Positions 19,874-29,800 of a stretch of DNA of 64,000 bases are shown in pieces (position 1 is the first letter of the stretch; the number at the start of each line of letters is the position of its first letter). Position numbers and translations under genes: made by a program. Source of the DNA: Rhizopus arrhizus. Its lineage: Eukaryota; Mucoromycota; Mucoromycetes; Mucorales; Rhizopodaceae. The notes beneath the pieces are model-generated. The model searched no databases, had not been told where the DNA came from, and was given only the letters and a program-made list of their open reading frames with translations. The DNA lies in NCBI GenBank assembly GCA_024220505.1, contig JAKZZE010000008.1:186001-250000 (forward strand), in the 5' to 3' direction.

Positions 19874-22800
19874 TTATTTTTTCTCCTTGTTAAGTCTTCT
19901 CTTTAACAATCTTTCTTCTCTGCTAAGATTTGTAGGAAGAGTTCTTTTCTTTGTCTCAACAGAATTTACTTTCTTCTCATCACTCACTTTAGGTGTGGAA
20001 TTTCTATTGGACTTATTATATTTGGAATTGGATGATGCTTTTTTCACAATTTGTTCAGCTCTCTCATGTTCCAACTTTTTCATTTCGTCTTGTTTATCCC
20101 AATATTTTTGTATGATAGTTGGGTCTGTGAAATCACCGGCCTTTTGCCATGTGTTGGCACGTTCACCATAACCAGCCCATTTTACCAAATACTCTCTATT
20201 GCCAGAAGGTCCACGATGATCTCTAATGTCTTCAAGCTCATAGTATTCATCTTCAATATTAGACTCATCTATATGCACTATTTTTAATTCAGATGGCGTA
20301 TAGTTACGATGCATTAATTCATTCTGCTCATCTTTTAACTCATATGATCCTCCTTTGTTCCTTCGAACCACTGTATAAGGTCCTTCGTATAGTGGTGCAA
20401 GTTTCCCACTTCTACTATTCAGTCTAACCATTACATGTGTTCCATTGGGGATATTTACAAGTATGTTTTTATCATTGTATCTCTTACTATACTCCTCATT
20501 AATCTTTTGGGTTCTTTCATTTATGGCAGGAAATATAACATTTTCCATGTAATTGACTCGTTCTTCAAGTTCTTTGATGGTCATTACATCTTTTGGGAGT
20601 GGATACTTTTCTTTATTTGTATAATCGTCAGGTAAGTTTACTCTGCGAGCATACATGAGTGAGAATGGAGAGCTTAGTGATTTGTTTTTTATGTATCTGT
20701 TCATACAGAGTTGTACAATTGGAAGATAATGATCCCAATCTCTACTATTGGATTGTACCATCTTTCTCAATGTATTCAATGCAATTTTTACACTAGCTTC
20801 AGCACTTCCATTACCTTGTGGATGATACGCAGTAGAGTATCTACGATCTATTCCAAGGTTTTTTGATATACTTGTCATTAAAGCATTTCTGAATTCAGTT
20901 CCATTGTCACTTTGAATGATTCGTGGAAATCCATAATCTCCAAAGATATTAATTAGCTGTTTTGCAATGGTATCTGATTGTTTGTTTTTTAGTGCCCTGA
21001 TTACAACGTATTTTGTACAAATGTCAGTGACAACTAATAAGAACAAGTAACCCTCATCCGTCACTGGAAGTGGTCCTGCAAGATCAATAGCTATATGATC
21101 AAACGGCCTATTAGCCATAACGTTAGTCAAAGGGTGATAGCCTCTCTTGCTAATGTTATGTTTCTGACATTCGGTACAGGAACTCACAATACTCTTTGCT
21201 TCATCATAAATATTAGTCCAATGCATGCCTCGACTATGAATGTCTCTGACTATTGCTTGGTATCCATAATGTCCAAAGGAATGTGTTTCTCTAAGTATAG
21301 CATCTCTCTCTTCTTCAGGAGGAGTCATGTAATCGGTACGTTCATTTTTAGTTTCTATCAATTTTGTAGCAAGAACATTAATAATTTTATCTCTGCTATA
21401 TTTCTTTCTTTTAGCAATAACTCTTTTCTTGTTACGGTTATCTAATTTGCTTGGCACATTATCCTCCACCAGTTTGTAGCTATCCTGTAAAGGTGGATAC
21501 AAACGGCTTAACATGTCAGGAAGCTTATTCAATATACCAGGGATATGGACTACATCAAAATCAAAGTCAAGAAGTGTCTCAATCCAGCCGATCATCATAG
21601 GATTAGCAATTTTCTGGGTATGTAGATAAACTAAGGCTTTATGATCACTATAAACGGTAAAGTGTCTGCCCCATAAAAATTTCCTGAATTTGTTGAGTGC
21701 TAATACGATTGCATACAGCTCTCTTTTAGTTGTACTCCAACGTCTTTGCGAAGGTGTCAACGAAGAGGAGATAAAACTGATATACTTGTCACGATCATGT
21801 TCGTCTTTCTGATAAAGAACTGCCGCAACACCATATAACGATGCATCTGTAGCCACATAGAACTTTTTATTTAAATTGGGATAATGCAAAATCATGTCTG
21901 ACTGCAAGATCTTTTTTAAAGCATAAAAACTGTTTGTTTGCTCATCAGTCCACAATTCTTCCACATTGGCAGCATTACTCAATCTTGTGATTGGTTCAGC
22001 TACTCTGGAAATCATTGGGATGTATTCTCTAAAGTAGTTGATCAAACCCATAAATTGTTGGATTTGCTTATTACTTTTGTTAGGAAGTGGCCAATTTTCA
22101 ACATTTGTTAGCTTTTTACGATCTACTTTAGTGCCTGTCGTGTTTACAACAAAGCCTAAAAGTCGAACTGATTGTTGAAACCATACACATTTTTCTGGAT
22201 TTATTATTAAATTCACAGAGGTCAGCTTATCAATCACCAATTTCACATCTTTTGCATGCTGTTCATAACTATCACTAGCAATAATACAGTCATCAACAAA
22301 GTTTTGTACACAGTCAATCCCATCAAATAGGGTTGCTAAGCACTTTTGGAATTGGGAAGTCAGCATTTTTACTCCAAAACATCCTTTAATGAAAGAATAT
22401 TGGGCATTGTTATGTGTGAAGGTTAATTTATGTACATCTTCAGATGCAACTTTGAATCGATGGTATGCATTAGACAAATCAAGTGTTGTAAACACCTTTT
22501 TACCAGCCAGGTTATCAAAGATATCTCTGATCAATGGAACAGGATAATTGAAAGTGGGAGGTAATATTTTATTCAACAGTCTCACATCCAAACACACCCG
22601 ATGATTAACAATTTCACCAGCTTTATTTCTCTTAGGAACGAGAAGGAGTGGACTATTAAAAGATGTGTTGATTTTGGACTTGATAATGGTACCAGTCTCC
22701 AACCACTCTTTTATTTGCTTGTCTAATACTGGTCTTAAAGCGTGCGGAATTGGATATTGCCGTCTATAAGCCGTAGCGCCTTCTTTAGTGGGAAGGTGGA

Positions 22801-24793
22801 TAATGGACTCAGGCATTGGACATGAAGATTCAATAGGAATGCTCTGGTTCTCATCAATGGCCTCTTTAATTATTTTGAAAAATTCTGCCCTTTGTCTGGG
22901 AGTACCAGCTGGCGAATTATCAGGCTCATATTTATTTTCACGATCAATATTGATATTTTCTAAAATTAGATTATCGTTGGCTGTAGTATCAGAGTGTGAA
23001 TGTTCACCATCCAATTTAAATGCTACACCAGTTAAACCAATATTCATTTTAGGCAAGATATCAGTTCCAAGAAGAATATCAAATTCGAATTCTTTGTTAA
23101 ACTTCATTACTTCTAATGAATGTTTAAACTGAATACCATTTGCATATTTAAATTGCAACGGATCAGTAATCCCAATACGAGAAATTTCATTATTATGAGA
23201 CAAAAAATTATAGGAACCAGTAATTTTATTAACTTTATTGATTTTTAACTTTTTATTCAAAGAAATGATATCAATGAAACTTGCATCGCTTCCAGTATCA
23301 ATCAAACCAATAAGCTTTACGTTCTCTATAAAGATGGGAGTCAATAAGTTAAATGCACTGTTATCACTACATGCTTTATCCTTGTTTTTACTTGGATACT
23401 TACAATCGTAACTCAAGTCTTCCATCATCGCCTCAACTTCGGCAGTGGCCTTGTCAATTTGACTGTCTTCTTGTTTCTCTATCTTGGAAACAGCAAGAAC
23501 TCTTCTAGGCTCATCTTTTTTGCATACATGGCCTTTAAACCATGGTTGATGGCACTTGTAACAATTATTTTCTTTTTTCTCCGTGCTCTTCTCAGCTCTA
23601 TTCTTCAGGCTGTAACAATCATTGGAATTATGAGTGTTATTTTTTCCATGATGGGAACAAAAGAAAGATTTGGCCAACTTGTTTGCCTTGATAGGCTTGC
23701 TGATGCGATGCTTGCTTGCAAGCCCATGACCTACACCTTCTTGCTTCTTTACCCGATTTGCACCAGGAATCATAGCAGTGGCTTCAGCATACAGACTGTT
23801 ATCGTCACCAAGGACATCACGTCCCACTTGCGATAAGTACTCGACCGTCCAATTGTGGGGTCTGCTTCGTTTTCCTTCTACTCTTGTCACAGTCATACGG
23901 ATGATTGTTTGGACAGGTAGCGTCAACGATGCCAAAAAACGATCAGCGATACGTGGATCATCCTTAGGAAGTCCCGCATAGAAAACAGCTTGCAGAAATT
24001 TCTTAGAATAATCACTAATAGATTCCTTGCTGCTCATCGTCATTGTAAAAACCAAGTCATTGTAATAGCTACTTGACATGCTTGATCCATGATGATCTAC
24101 GAATGCTTGTCTTGCTTCGGACCAGTTACGACATCTTTTGAGCTCGGTCTCTACCCAGGCATTGTCACTGTAAGGTAAGCAAAGTGGCAAAAACTTTTTC
24201 CAAACATGCTCAACACTCTGATATGAGGAACCCTCAATGATGTTTTCAAATTTTGTCAAGAAGTGCTCCACAGATTCAAAAACCTCTTCATTTGGAAAGG
24301 GCCTAAGGACACTGGTAGCCAACTGAAATTTAGGCAAATCCCTATGAGACAAGGAAAGCCCAGCAGAAACCGCATTGCTACCTCCAGTGGGGTTTTGATG
24401 CATGTCAAGTTTCTTGAAAAAGGATTGACATTCTAACATTGCTGCAATTCTGCGCTTTGTTTTGTCTATTCCTTGAAGTGCTTCATCAATGGCTGCATCA
24501 TCACCTGAAGCCCTTACATGACAAAACATCTTCAACTGCTCATCCATCTCACTGCGCAGTTGCGTAAGATTAATGGCAACGTTGTCCTCCTTCGTATTTG
24601 TCACCATAGAAGAAGGTACAAAACCAGAAACAGAGTCAACAACCATAGCTGAATCATCTTGAATAGACATACCAGCAGAAGACAAGGAAGACCCTTCATT
24701 GAAGTCTTGTGAATAGTCATTGGAACCACTTGCTGCGCCCATAGAATTAGTTTCAGCAGTATTAACACCAGAGTTTTCAACAGTAGAATTCAT
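19874..24793 (-). CDS. Gag-Pol polyprotein with C-terminal chromodomain
   Basis: One ORF of 1639 residues from the ATG at 24793. Gag fills about 1-420 and ends in a zinc-knuckle variant (CYKCHQPWFKGHVC). Aspartic protease has LIDTGSDASFID near 496. Reverse transcriptase includes TLDLSNAYHRF and FVDD near 831. RNase H has ATDASLYGVAAVLY near 979. Integrase shows the H-H-C-C zinc region (HSFGHYG ... CTECQ, from about 1165) and catalytic Asp, Asp and Glu in AIDLAGP, QSDNGTEF and GSAEAS (about 1236, 1295, 1331). A basic GPY-like module precedes a chromodomain (YLVKWAGYGERANTWQ, about 1530-1560), which in chromoviruses directs integration to methylated-histone chromatin. Gag and Pol are fused without a frameshift, as in Tf1-type elements. 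No stops or missing catalytic residues. Confidence 0.97.
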   Translation of the reverse strand: MNSTVENSGVNTAETNSMGAASGSNDYSQDFNEGSSLSSAGMSIQDDSAMVVDSVSGFVPSSMVTNTKEDNVAINLTQLRSEMDEQLKMFCHVRASGDDAAIDEALQGIDKTKRRIAAMLECQSFFKKLDMHQNPTGGSNAVSAGLSLSHRDLPKFQLATSVLRPFPNEEVFESVEHFLTKFENIIEGSSYQSVEHVWKKFLPLCLPYSDNAWVETELKRCRNWSEARQAFVDHHGSSMSSSYYNDLVFTMTMSSKESISDYSKKFLQAVFYAGLPKDDPRIADRFLASLTLPVQTIIRMTVTRVEGKRSRPHNWTVEYLSQVGRDVLGDDNSLYAEATAMIPGANRVKKQEGVGHGLASKHRISKPIKANKLAKSFFCSHHGKNNTHNSNDCYSLKNRAEKSTEKKENNCYKCHQPWFKGHVCKKDEPRRVLAVSKIEKQEDSQIDKATAEVEAMMEDLSYDCKYPSKNKDKACSDNSAFNLLTPIFIENVKLIGLIDTGSDASFIDIISLNKKLKINKVNKITGSYNFLSHNNEISRIGITDPLQFKYANGIQFKHSLEVMKFNKEFEFDILLGTDILPKMNIGLTGVAFKLDGEHSHSDTTANDNLILENINIDRENKYEPDNSPAGTPRQRAEFFKIIKEAIDENQSIPIESSCPMPESIIHLPTKEGATAYRRQYPIPHALRPVLDKQIKEWLETGTIIKSKINTSFNSPLLLVPKRNKAGEIVNHRVCLDVRLLNKILPPTFNYPVPLIRDIFDNLAGKKVFTTLDLSNAYHRFKVASEDVHKLTFTHNNAQYSFIKGCFGVKMLTSQFQKCLATLFDGIDCVQNFVDDCIIASDSYEQHAKDVKLVIDKLTSVNLIINPEKCVWFQQSVRLLGFVVNTTGTKVDRKKLTNVENWPLPNKSNKQIQQFMGLINYFREYIPMISRVAEPITRLSNAANVEELWTDEQTNSFYALKKILQSDMILHYPNLNKKFYVATDASLYGVAAVLYQKDEHDRDKYISFISSSLTPSQRRWSTTKRELYAIVLALNKFRKFLWGRHFTVYSDHKALVYLHTQKIANPMMIGWIETLLDFDFDVVHIPGILNKLPDMLSRLYPPLQDSYKLVEDNVPSKLDNRNKKRVIAKRKKYSRDKIINVLATKLIETKNERTDYMTPPEEERDAILRETHSFGHYGYQAIVRDIHSRGMHWTNIYDEAKSIVSSCTECQKHNISKRGYHPLTNVMANRPFDHIAIDLAGPLPVTDEGYLFLLVVTDICTKYVVIRALKNKQSDTIAKQLINIFGDYGFPRIIQSDNGTEFRNALMTSISKNLGIDRRYSTAYHPQGNGSAEASVKIALNTLRKMVQSNSRDWDHYLPIVQLCMNRYIKNKSLSSPFSLMYARRVNLPDDYTNKEKYPLPKDVMTIKELEERVNYMENVIFPAINERTQKINEEYSKRYNDKNILVNIPNGTHVMVRLNSRSGKLAPLYEGPYTVVRRNKGGSYELKDEQNELMHRNYTPSELKIVHIDESNIEDEYYELEDIRDHRGPSGNREYLVKWAGYGERANTWQKAGDFTDPTIIQKYWDKQDEMKKLEHERAEQIVKKASSNSKYNKSNRNSTPKVSDEKKVNSVETKKRTLPTNLSREERLLKRRLNKEKK
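21456..21472 (-). other. internal copy of the polypurine tract (central PPT candidate)
   Basis: Seventeen bases, in element sense CTGGTGGAGGATAATGT, match exactly the sequence spanning the 3' polypurine tract and LTR start (19706-19722). The copy lies near codon 1109, between RNase H and integrase. Confidence 0.65.
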
Positions 24794-24817
24794 TTGCAAG
24801 TGTTTAACAGTAAAAAA

Positions 24818-25477
24818 TGTTTAGGATAGGGGAGTTTTAGGTAAATATAATATAGCAATCAAAGATAAAGAAATACTGTTAGAACTTGGTATCTCTTTAT
24901 TAAGTTAAGATAACTATTATTTTATCAAAATAAATTCTACATGTAAAAAGTGAGAGTATTTATAGACATGATACGGATAAAGAATTAGGACAGATTTATA
25001 ATCAACTTGACAGAATAGATGATTACGATTTCTAATTATTAGTTTAGCCTGTTCCTAGCTTGTATTGTCAATTATGCTATTGGGATGGTTTCAGATAACT
25101 CTGGATAAAGACTATTTAAGGAGACGGTACGGATGAATATAATGACCTTTAGTTCCGTGATTGGATATCATTGCTAACAATAATATCTCAGTCAGGATAA
25201 ATGTTTTCATGACTAATGATGATCCGGTAAGTAATCGTCATTCCTTATTCAACATGCTCATACTATCACTAAACTATATTACAACCATGTCATCTTATTT
25301 GACTATGTGAAGTAAATATGAATAAAGCTTAATATAAAAATCTAATCAAAGTATTTTATTGATCTGTGTTGGGAATAATGTTATAAATGATTCCAAGTTA
25401 TGTCAACATATTATTCAGGATCATATCTGATTCCTTTTACTAAAATAAAGTGACTATAATCTTATGTATCCTTAACA
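24818..25477 (-). repeat. 5' LTR of the chromovirus, 660 bp
   Basis: Identical by eye to 19049-19708; drives transcription leftward. Confidence 0.95.
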
Positions 25478-25482
25478 GAGCC
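25478..25482. repeat. target-site duplication GAGCC, right
   Basis: Matches 19044-19048; the DIRS-type frame resumes directly after it. Confidence 0.95.
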
Positions 25483-25543
25483 AGACGATTATATGTGCAA
25501 AATAGATCTAAAAGATGCATACGTCGTCATACCAATACACTAA

Positions 25544-25829
25544 GATTTGTCGTATTTACATCATTAAATACTTATTATTCGTATGAGATTACTCAGATCT
25601 TATATAAGAAATAGCAAGTACTGAATACATAATATTACTTATTACATATTCCTTAAAGCTCATATACAATATTTATATTGTTCAAGCTCAATGCTAAAAT
25701 TGACCTTGAACCCACTTCGGTCCCTGGATAATTTCATTTCCTATATAAAGGTGTAGTTTGATTAAATGTGTTCTCTCTCTCGTCTTGAAATCTAATAAAG
25801 AGGTTACATAGAGACTCATTCACTAGTTT
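25544..25829. other. non-coding, LTR-like promoter segment
   Basis: Contains TATATAAAGG (near 25743) and AATAAAG (near 25794) in the order of a plus-oriented LTR, directly before the next DIRS-type fragment. No second copy seen. Confidence 0.35.
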
Positions 25830-26561
25830 TCAAGTACTATTTCCTTTCTTTTTTCTCACTTTATTATCTGCAAATATCTCAACGCCCTTCCAATGAAATC
25901 GAAGGTACTTCCGATACTCCGGGTGAACAAGGATATGGAGAAAGGCATCGGACAGATCTATCGAAGTCAGATAATTGCAAGGTTGTATTAACAGTGATAC
26001 CTCTTTCAATGTTTCCATTTTGAAGTGCGGGGCTTTGAGATATTGGTTGAGTCGCTTCAAGTTGAAAACAGGTCGTAGACCCTTGTCCTTTTTCGGTATC
26101 ACAAATATTGAGCTGTAATAGCCGGGTGAAGGATGATGAACTGTTTTGATAGCGTTTTTGGATAACAAATCTTGAATGGTCAGGTCTAGAAGTGGAATTT
26201 GGCCGGAGGAGAACGGAATGATGGGGATTGGTCGATGGGAGAGTGGTGGTGGTTGGTGAAAAGGAATTTTGAACCCGTGTTGAATGATGTTGTTGAGCCA
26301 GTAGCTGCTGGAAAGTTGGGTCCATGCGGTAAAAAACTGGCTGAGACGACCACCTACTGGCGAGGGGTCGTTGGGTGGGTTTTGTGGGAGCCTGAGTGAT
26401 TGTTGTAGTGGCTCTGGTACTGTTTGTTGGTTGAAGAGTGTGGGTGGTTTTGTCGGTTGGGTTGATTGAAACTGTTGTTGGTGTTGTTGTATTGGGGACC
26501 ACCGTGCTGTGACGGTGGACCCTGCCGAAAAAACGACCGAGGTGATGTATCCATCATTCAT
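25830..26561 (-). pseudogene. second DIRS-type element: Gag tail overlapping N-terminal pol
   Basis: The minus-strand frame has the DIRS pol lead-in GGRLSQFFTAW and HGFKIPFHQPPP, then reverse transcriptase with RPVFNLKRLNQYLKAPHFKM and SIDLSDAFLHILVHP (first catalytic Asp), and breaks off at RFHWKGVEIF, before the YxDD box. An overlapping frame at 26557-26354 is rich in Asn, Gln, Ser and His and resembles the low-complexity tail of a DIRS Gag, so Gag and Pol overlapped here. It differs clearly from the pol remnant at 18101, so two DIRS families are present. The 3' part, including any tyrosine recombinase, is lost. Confidence 0.75.
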
Positions 26562-26668
26562 AACTCGATATAAAAACAGTATTAATAAGCTACATGTAAA
26601 ATATATCCAATAGATAGGCTACAGGTTAATTCGGATAATCTTCATTAAGGATAAGATGCTGCGTAATT

Positions 26669-26683
26669 GCACGGTTAAATTAT
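26669..26683. repeat. 15-bp target-site duplication of the second LINE, left
   Basis: GCACGGTTAAATTAT, identical to 32424-32438. Confidence 0.93.
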
Positions 26684-26834
26684 TTTTTTTTATAAGGGGC
26701 TAGAAGCTCGGGTTTTTATTAAGTGCCAGACAAGGATGGCACGTGAAAATGTTTTTGGTATGGGGTTTTTTAAATTTTGAATTGTTTTTCTTATTTTGTA
26801 TTTATAGAGTCGAGCATGTACAGGTTAGTGGCAG

Positions 26835-29800
26835 TCAACAAGATGAAAGATACGATAACTGTAAATGTGGAAGAGGCAGAGGAGAAATCCCACTTGATAG
26901 TAGCGATTCTTGGAGAGAAACGGACAAAAGTTGATTAACATATCGAATGGTGACATCAGTAAGGAAGGGACGATTATCAAAAATAACTGCCCAGTGATTG
27001 CGCCATATAGCCAACAAGATGATGCCAATGAAAATAGAGGGAGCACGGACTGTATCAGAGCGACATTTAGGGAAATCTAGGAGGAAAAGTGCACGACGTA
27101 GCGAATATTTCGAAAACGGCTGTTCAAACTGTGAATCCCAAAGAAGAGACCAAACGGCAAGCTTTTGAGGACAGTCAAAGAGGAAATGGGAAGGTGTTTC
27201 TTCCAGATTCTTGCAAACAGGACATATTTTAGAAGGCAGGTAGAGATTCGACTTGCAAGGCAGTTTATTATGGATTAACCTGTACCATATGTTGCGACTT
27301 TGTGGTCGGAGGGGGAAGCGGCATAGAAGAAGCCATTTTGAGGGGGGAAGATCTGGGTAGAGGGTCGAAGAAGACAACAGAGGACTACACAGACGACGGT
27401 ACCGTTTGGATGTGAGGCGTAGTTGATCACCGGGTTTTGGTGTCAAGGATAAGGCTACCAGGAAAGGAGACATGTCGATATGGGTGTGAGCTACCGGGAT
27501 GAACGAGGAGCTGGGACGCAAGAACGCCCGGACGAAAAAGGAATAAAGCTTCATATGATCGGATCGAACCCATTTAAGAAAGCGTTTTGTGAGGTATGGA
27601 TGTAGAGAGATTTCACTAGAAGATTTAGGTCGTAGCCTCCCAGAAATAGGATCAGCCATGTATACACTAGAGCATGATAAACGAGCCATTGAATTTGGTA
27701 ACGGACAAGAAGATGATGGTACAGAAACATCGCCTAGAGTGAGACAAAGAGCTGTTTGAGGGTTAATTACCACTTTGTCGAAAGCATGAGGCAAATTGTC
27801 GACTGCACGAAAGAACAGAGAGAAAACGCCATCTAGTGATTGGACTAGCTTTTTAGGACGTAATTGTTTAAACGCGAAAGCTTGCCGATAATCGATTTGA
27901 ATGGGCTCCTGTGATTCGGTAGGCATGAGATGAGATAAAAGGAAGTCAACCAAGAGAGGCAAGACGACGGAAGATTTCAGGGAGGGGTGATTCCAGAAAT
28001 CAGAGATAGGAGAGCAAGGAAAATCATGTAGAAGTGGTAGTAACCATCGAAGCTGTAGCGCACTTTGTTGGAGTGGCGGATTAAGGACACCCAAGCCCCC
28101 TTTATTTCGAGGAAAGCACATCGTTTCAAAGCTAATGCGTGGAGTTTGTTTTGCCGAAACAAAGCCAGAAATTTGCGATTGTAGCCGGAGAAAGAACCTT
28201 TTTGGCACAGAAAGGATACGCAGGACATGCCACACTTTGGAGAGAATTAGGGAGTTCAGTATTGTAACTCGTCCACGAAATGAGAGAGAACGATGTGAGT
28301 GTAATTGAAGGCTTGTTTCAAGTCGGGATAAAAGTGAGGTCAAATAAGTATCACGTTGGGCGATTGAGGAGTGTAGCGGGAATCCCAAGTAAATGATGGG
28401 TTGACTCGACGAACCATCATGCCAAGAATGTATTTGTTGTTGCAGAAGAGGAGTTCTCCAAATGCGATGATAGCAAGAGCGAGAACCAGAAAGTGCAAAG
28501 GCTTCGGTTTTGTTGAAATTTACTTTCGCATTAGAGGCCTTGGAATACAAATGGAGATGATGCTGTAGTGCTGTGAGATCTTGTGGGCTCTTAAGAAAAC
28601 AGACAATGTCGTCCGCGTACGCTAACAATTTCACTGAGGAGATTGAATGTACGTGTGGGGGGGAACAGACAGACTTTGGGAGTTGAAAGCCGGAGAAATG
28701 TGGATCAGATAAAATACGCCGTAGGAGGGGCTCAAAGGCCAAGTTGAAGAGAACAGGCGAGATAGGATCTCCTTGTCTGAGTCCACGTTGCTGGAGGACA
28801 GGAGTAGAGAGAAAGCCATTTACGTTGATATGTAAACCGGTATTGAAGAATAGAGTTGATAAGCTCTGAACGATTGATGGGGGGAAGCCAAAATGATGAA
28901 GGACTTTACATAGATAAGAAGGATGCACTCGATCGTACGCTTTCTCTTGATCAAGTAATAATCCAATTGCATCTGAAGATGTGAGCCGTGCATGCTCCAT
29001 GATCAATTTCATAAGCAACCCATTATCAGCAATGAAACGGCCTCTCAGAAATCCTGCTTGATATGGAGTGACTAATTTCTGAGCACATTTGATAATGCGA
29101 GAGTTGAGCAGTCGAGTAAAAACCTTCGCATCGGCATTTATCAGAGAAATTGGGCGCCAGTTTTTGAGGTCCTTTAGGTCACCTTTCTTCGGAAGGAGAG
29201 AAACTGAGGTGCTGAACCATGAAGGTGGAAAAACTCCCTTGGATAATGCATCATTGTATACTTGGAGTACAAGGTCTTTGGAGGCAGGATGAATGAAAAT
29301 GAGATGAAGTATTTCATAAGGTAATCCATCCAGACCAGGACTACTACGGCGAGGACAACGGGAGACCCCTTCAATTAAATCATCGCGAGTGAAGCTGTTT
29401 GTCAAGAATCGTTGATTTGAATCGGAAAGACGGAGAGAGTCTGGAATGGCCGAAAGCAGATCGTCAATGGCAGAATTATCAATTGGTTCAGGAGAATACA
29501 AGTTACTGTAGAATTGAACAGCAGCATCTAACATTTCGTTGGGAGTGGAACATAGTGCTCCGGTAGTTGGATGAACCAACTGTTTCATGATTTGACGAGT
29601 CTGGCGTTGTGAGACCGTACGCTTTAAGTAGCCTGATGAGATTTCACCTTGTTCCCTCCAACGAATGCCCGCCCTTAGGGCTAAGGTCTCCGCATGGTAC
29701 TGCTGTAGGGATGCAAGCTGACTCTCAACAATTGATAGCTGAGGCGTAAGGGATGACAGCAGTTCAGGATTTGAAGCAAGGCGTTTAGTTATCCTAGCCC

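Larger units (their letters stand above)
19049..25477 (-). mobile_element. Ty3/Gypsy chromovirus, complete
   Basis: The 6429-bp element has two 660-bp LTRs (19049-19708, 24818-25477) that look identical base for base, a single Gag-Pol ORF ending in a chromodomain, a polypurine tract next to the 3' LTR, and GAGCC duplications on both sides. Identical LTRs, an unbroken ORF and a clean duplication all point to a very recent insertion that may still be active. In element sense the order is 5' LTR (25477-24818), ORF, polypurine tract (19722-19709), 3' LTR. The 25 bases between the 5' LTR and the ATG do not start with TGG, so no standard tRNA primer site is evident. Confidence 0.97.
18101..25543 (+). 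pseudogene. DIRS-type pol remnant, split by two LTR-element insertions
   Basis: Three segments of one reading frame belong together: 18101-18377, 18844-19048 and 25483-25540. Segment one contains GGRLNKFINYW and GYKIQFARRPIP, the characteristic lead-in to the reverse transcriptase of DIRS elements. Segment two (AIDQFLAGGMIEV ... CQNLNKFIQVEHFKM) is the fingers region. Segment three has IDLKDAYVV with the first catalytic Asp, then a stop TAA at 25541-25543 where coding should continue. The frame is preserved exactly across both insertions once one copy of each five-base duplication is removed, which proves the order of events. The rest of pol and any tyrosine recombinase are missing. Confidence 0.85.
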
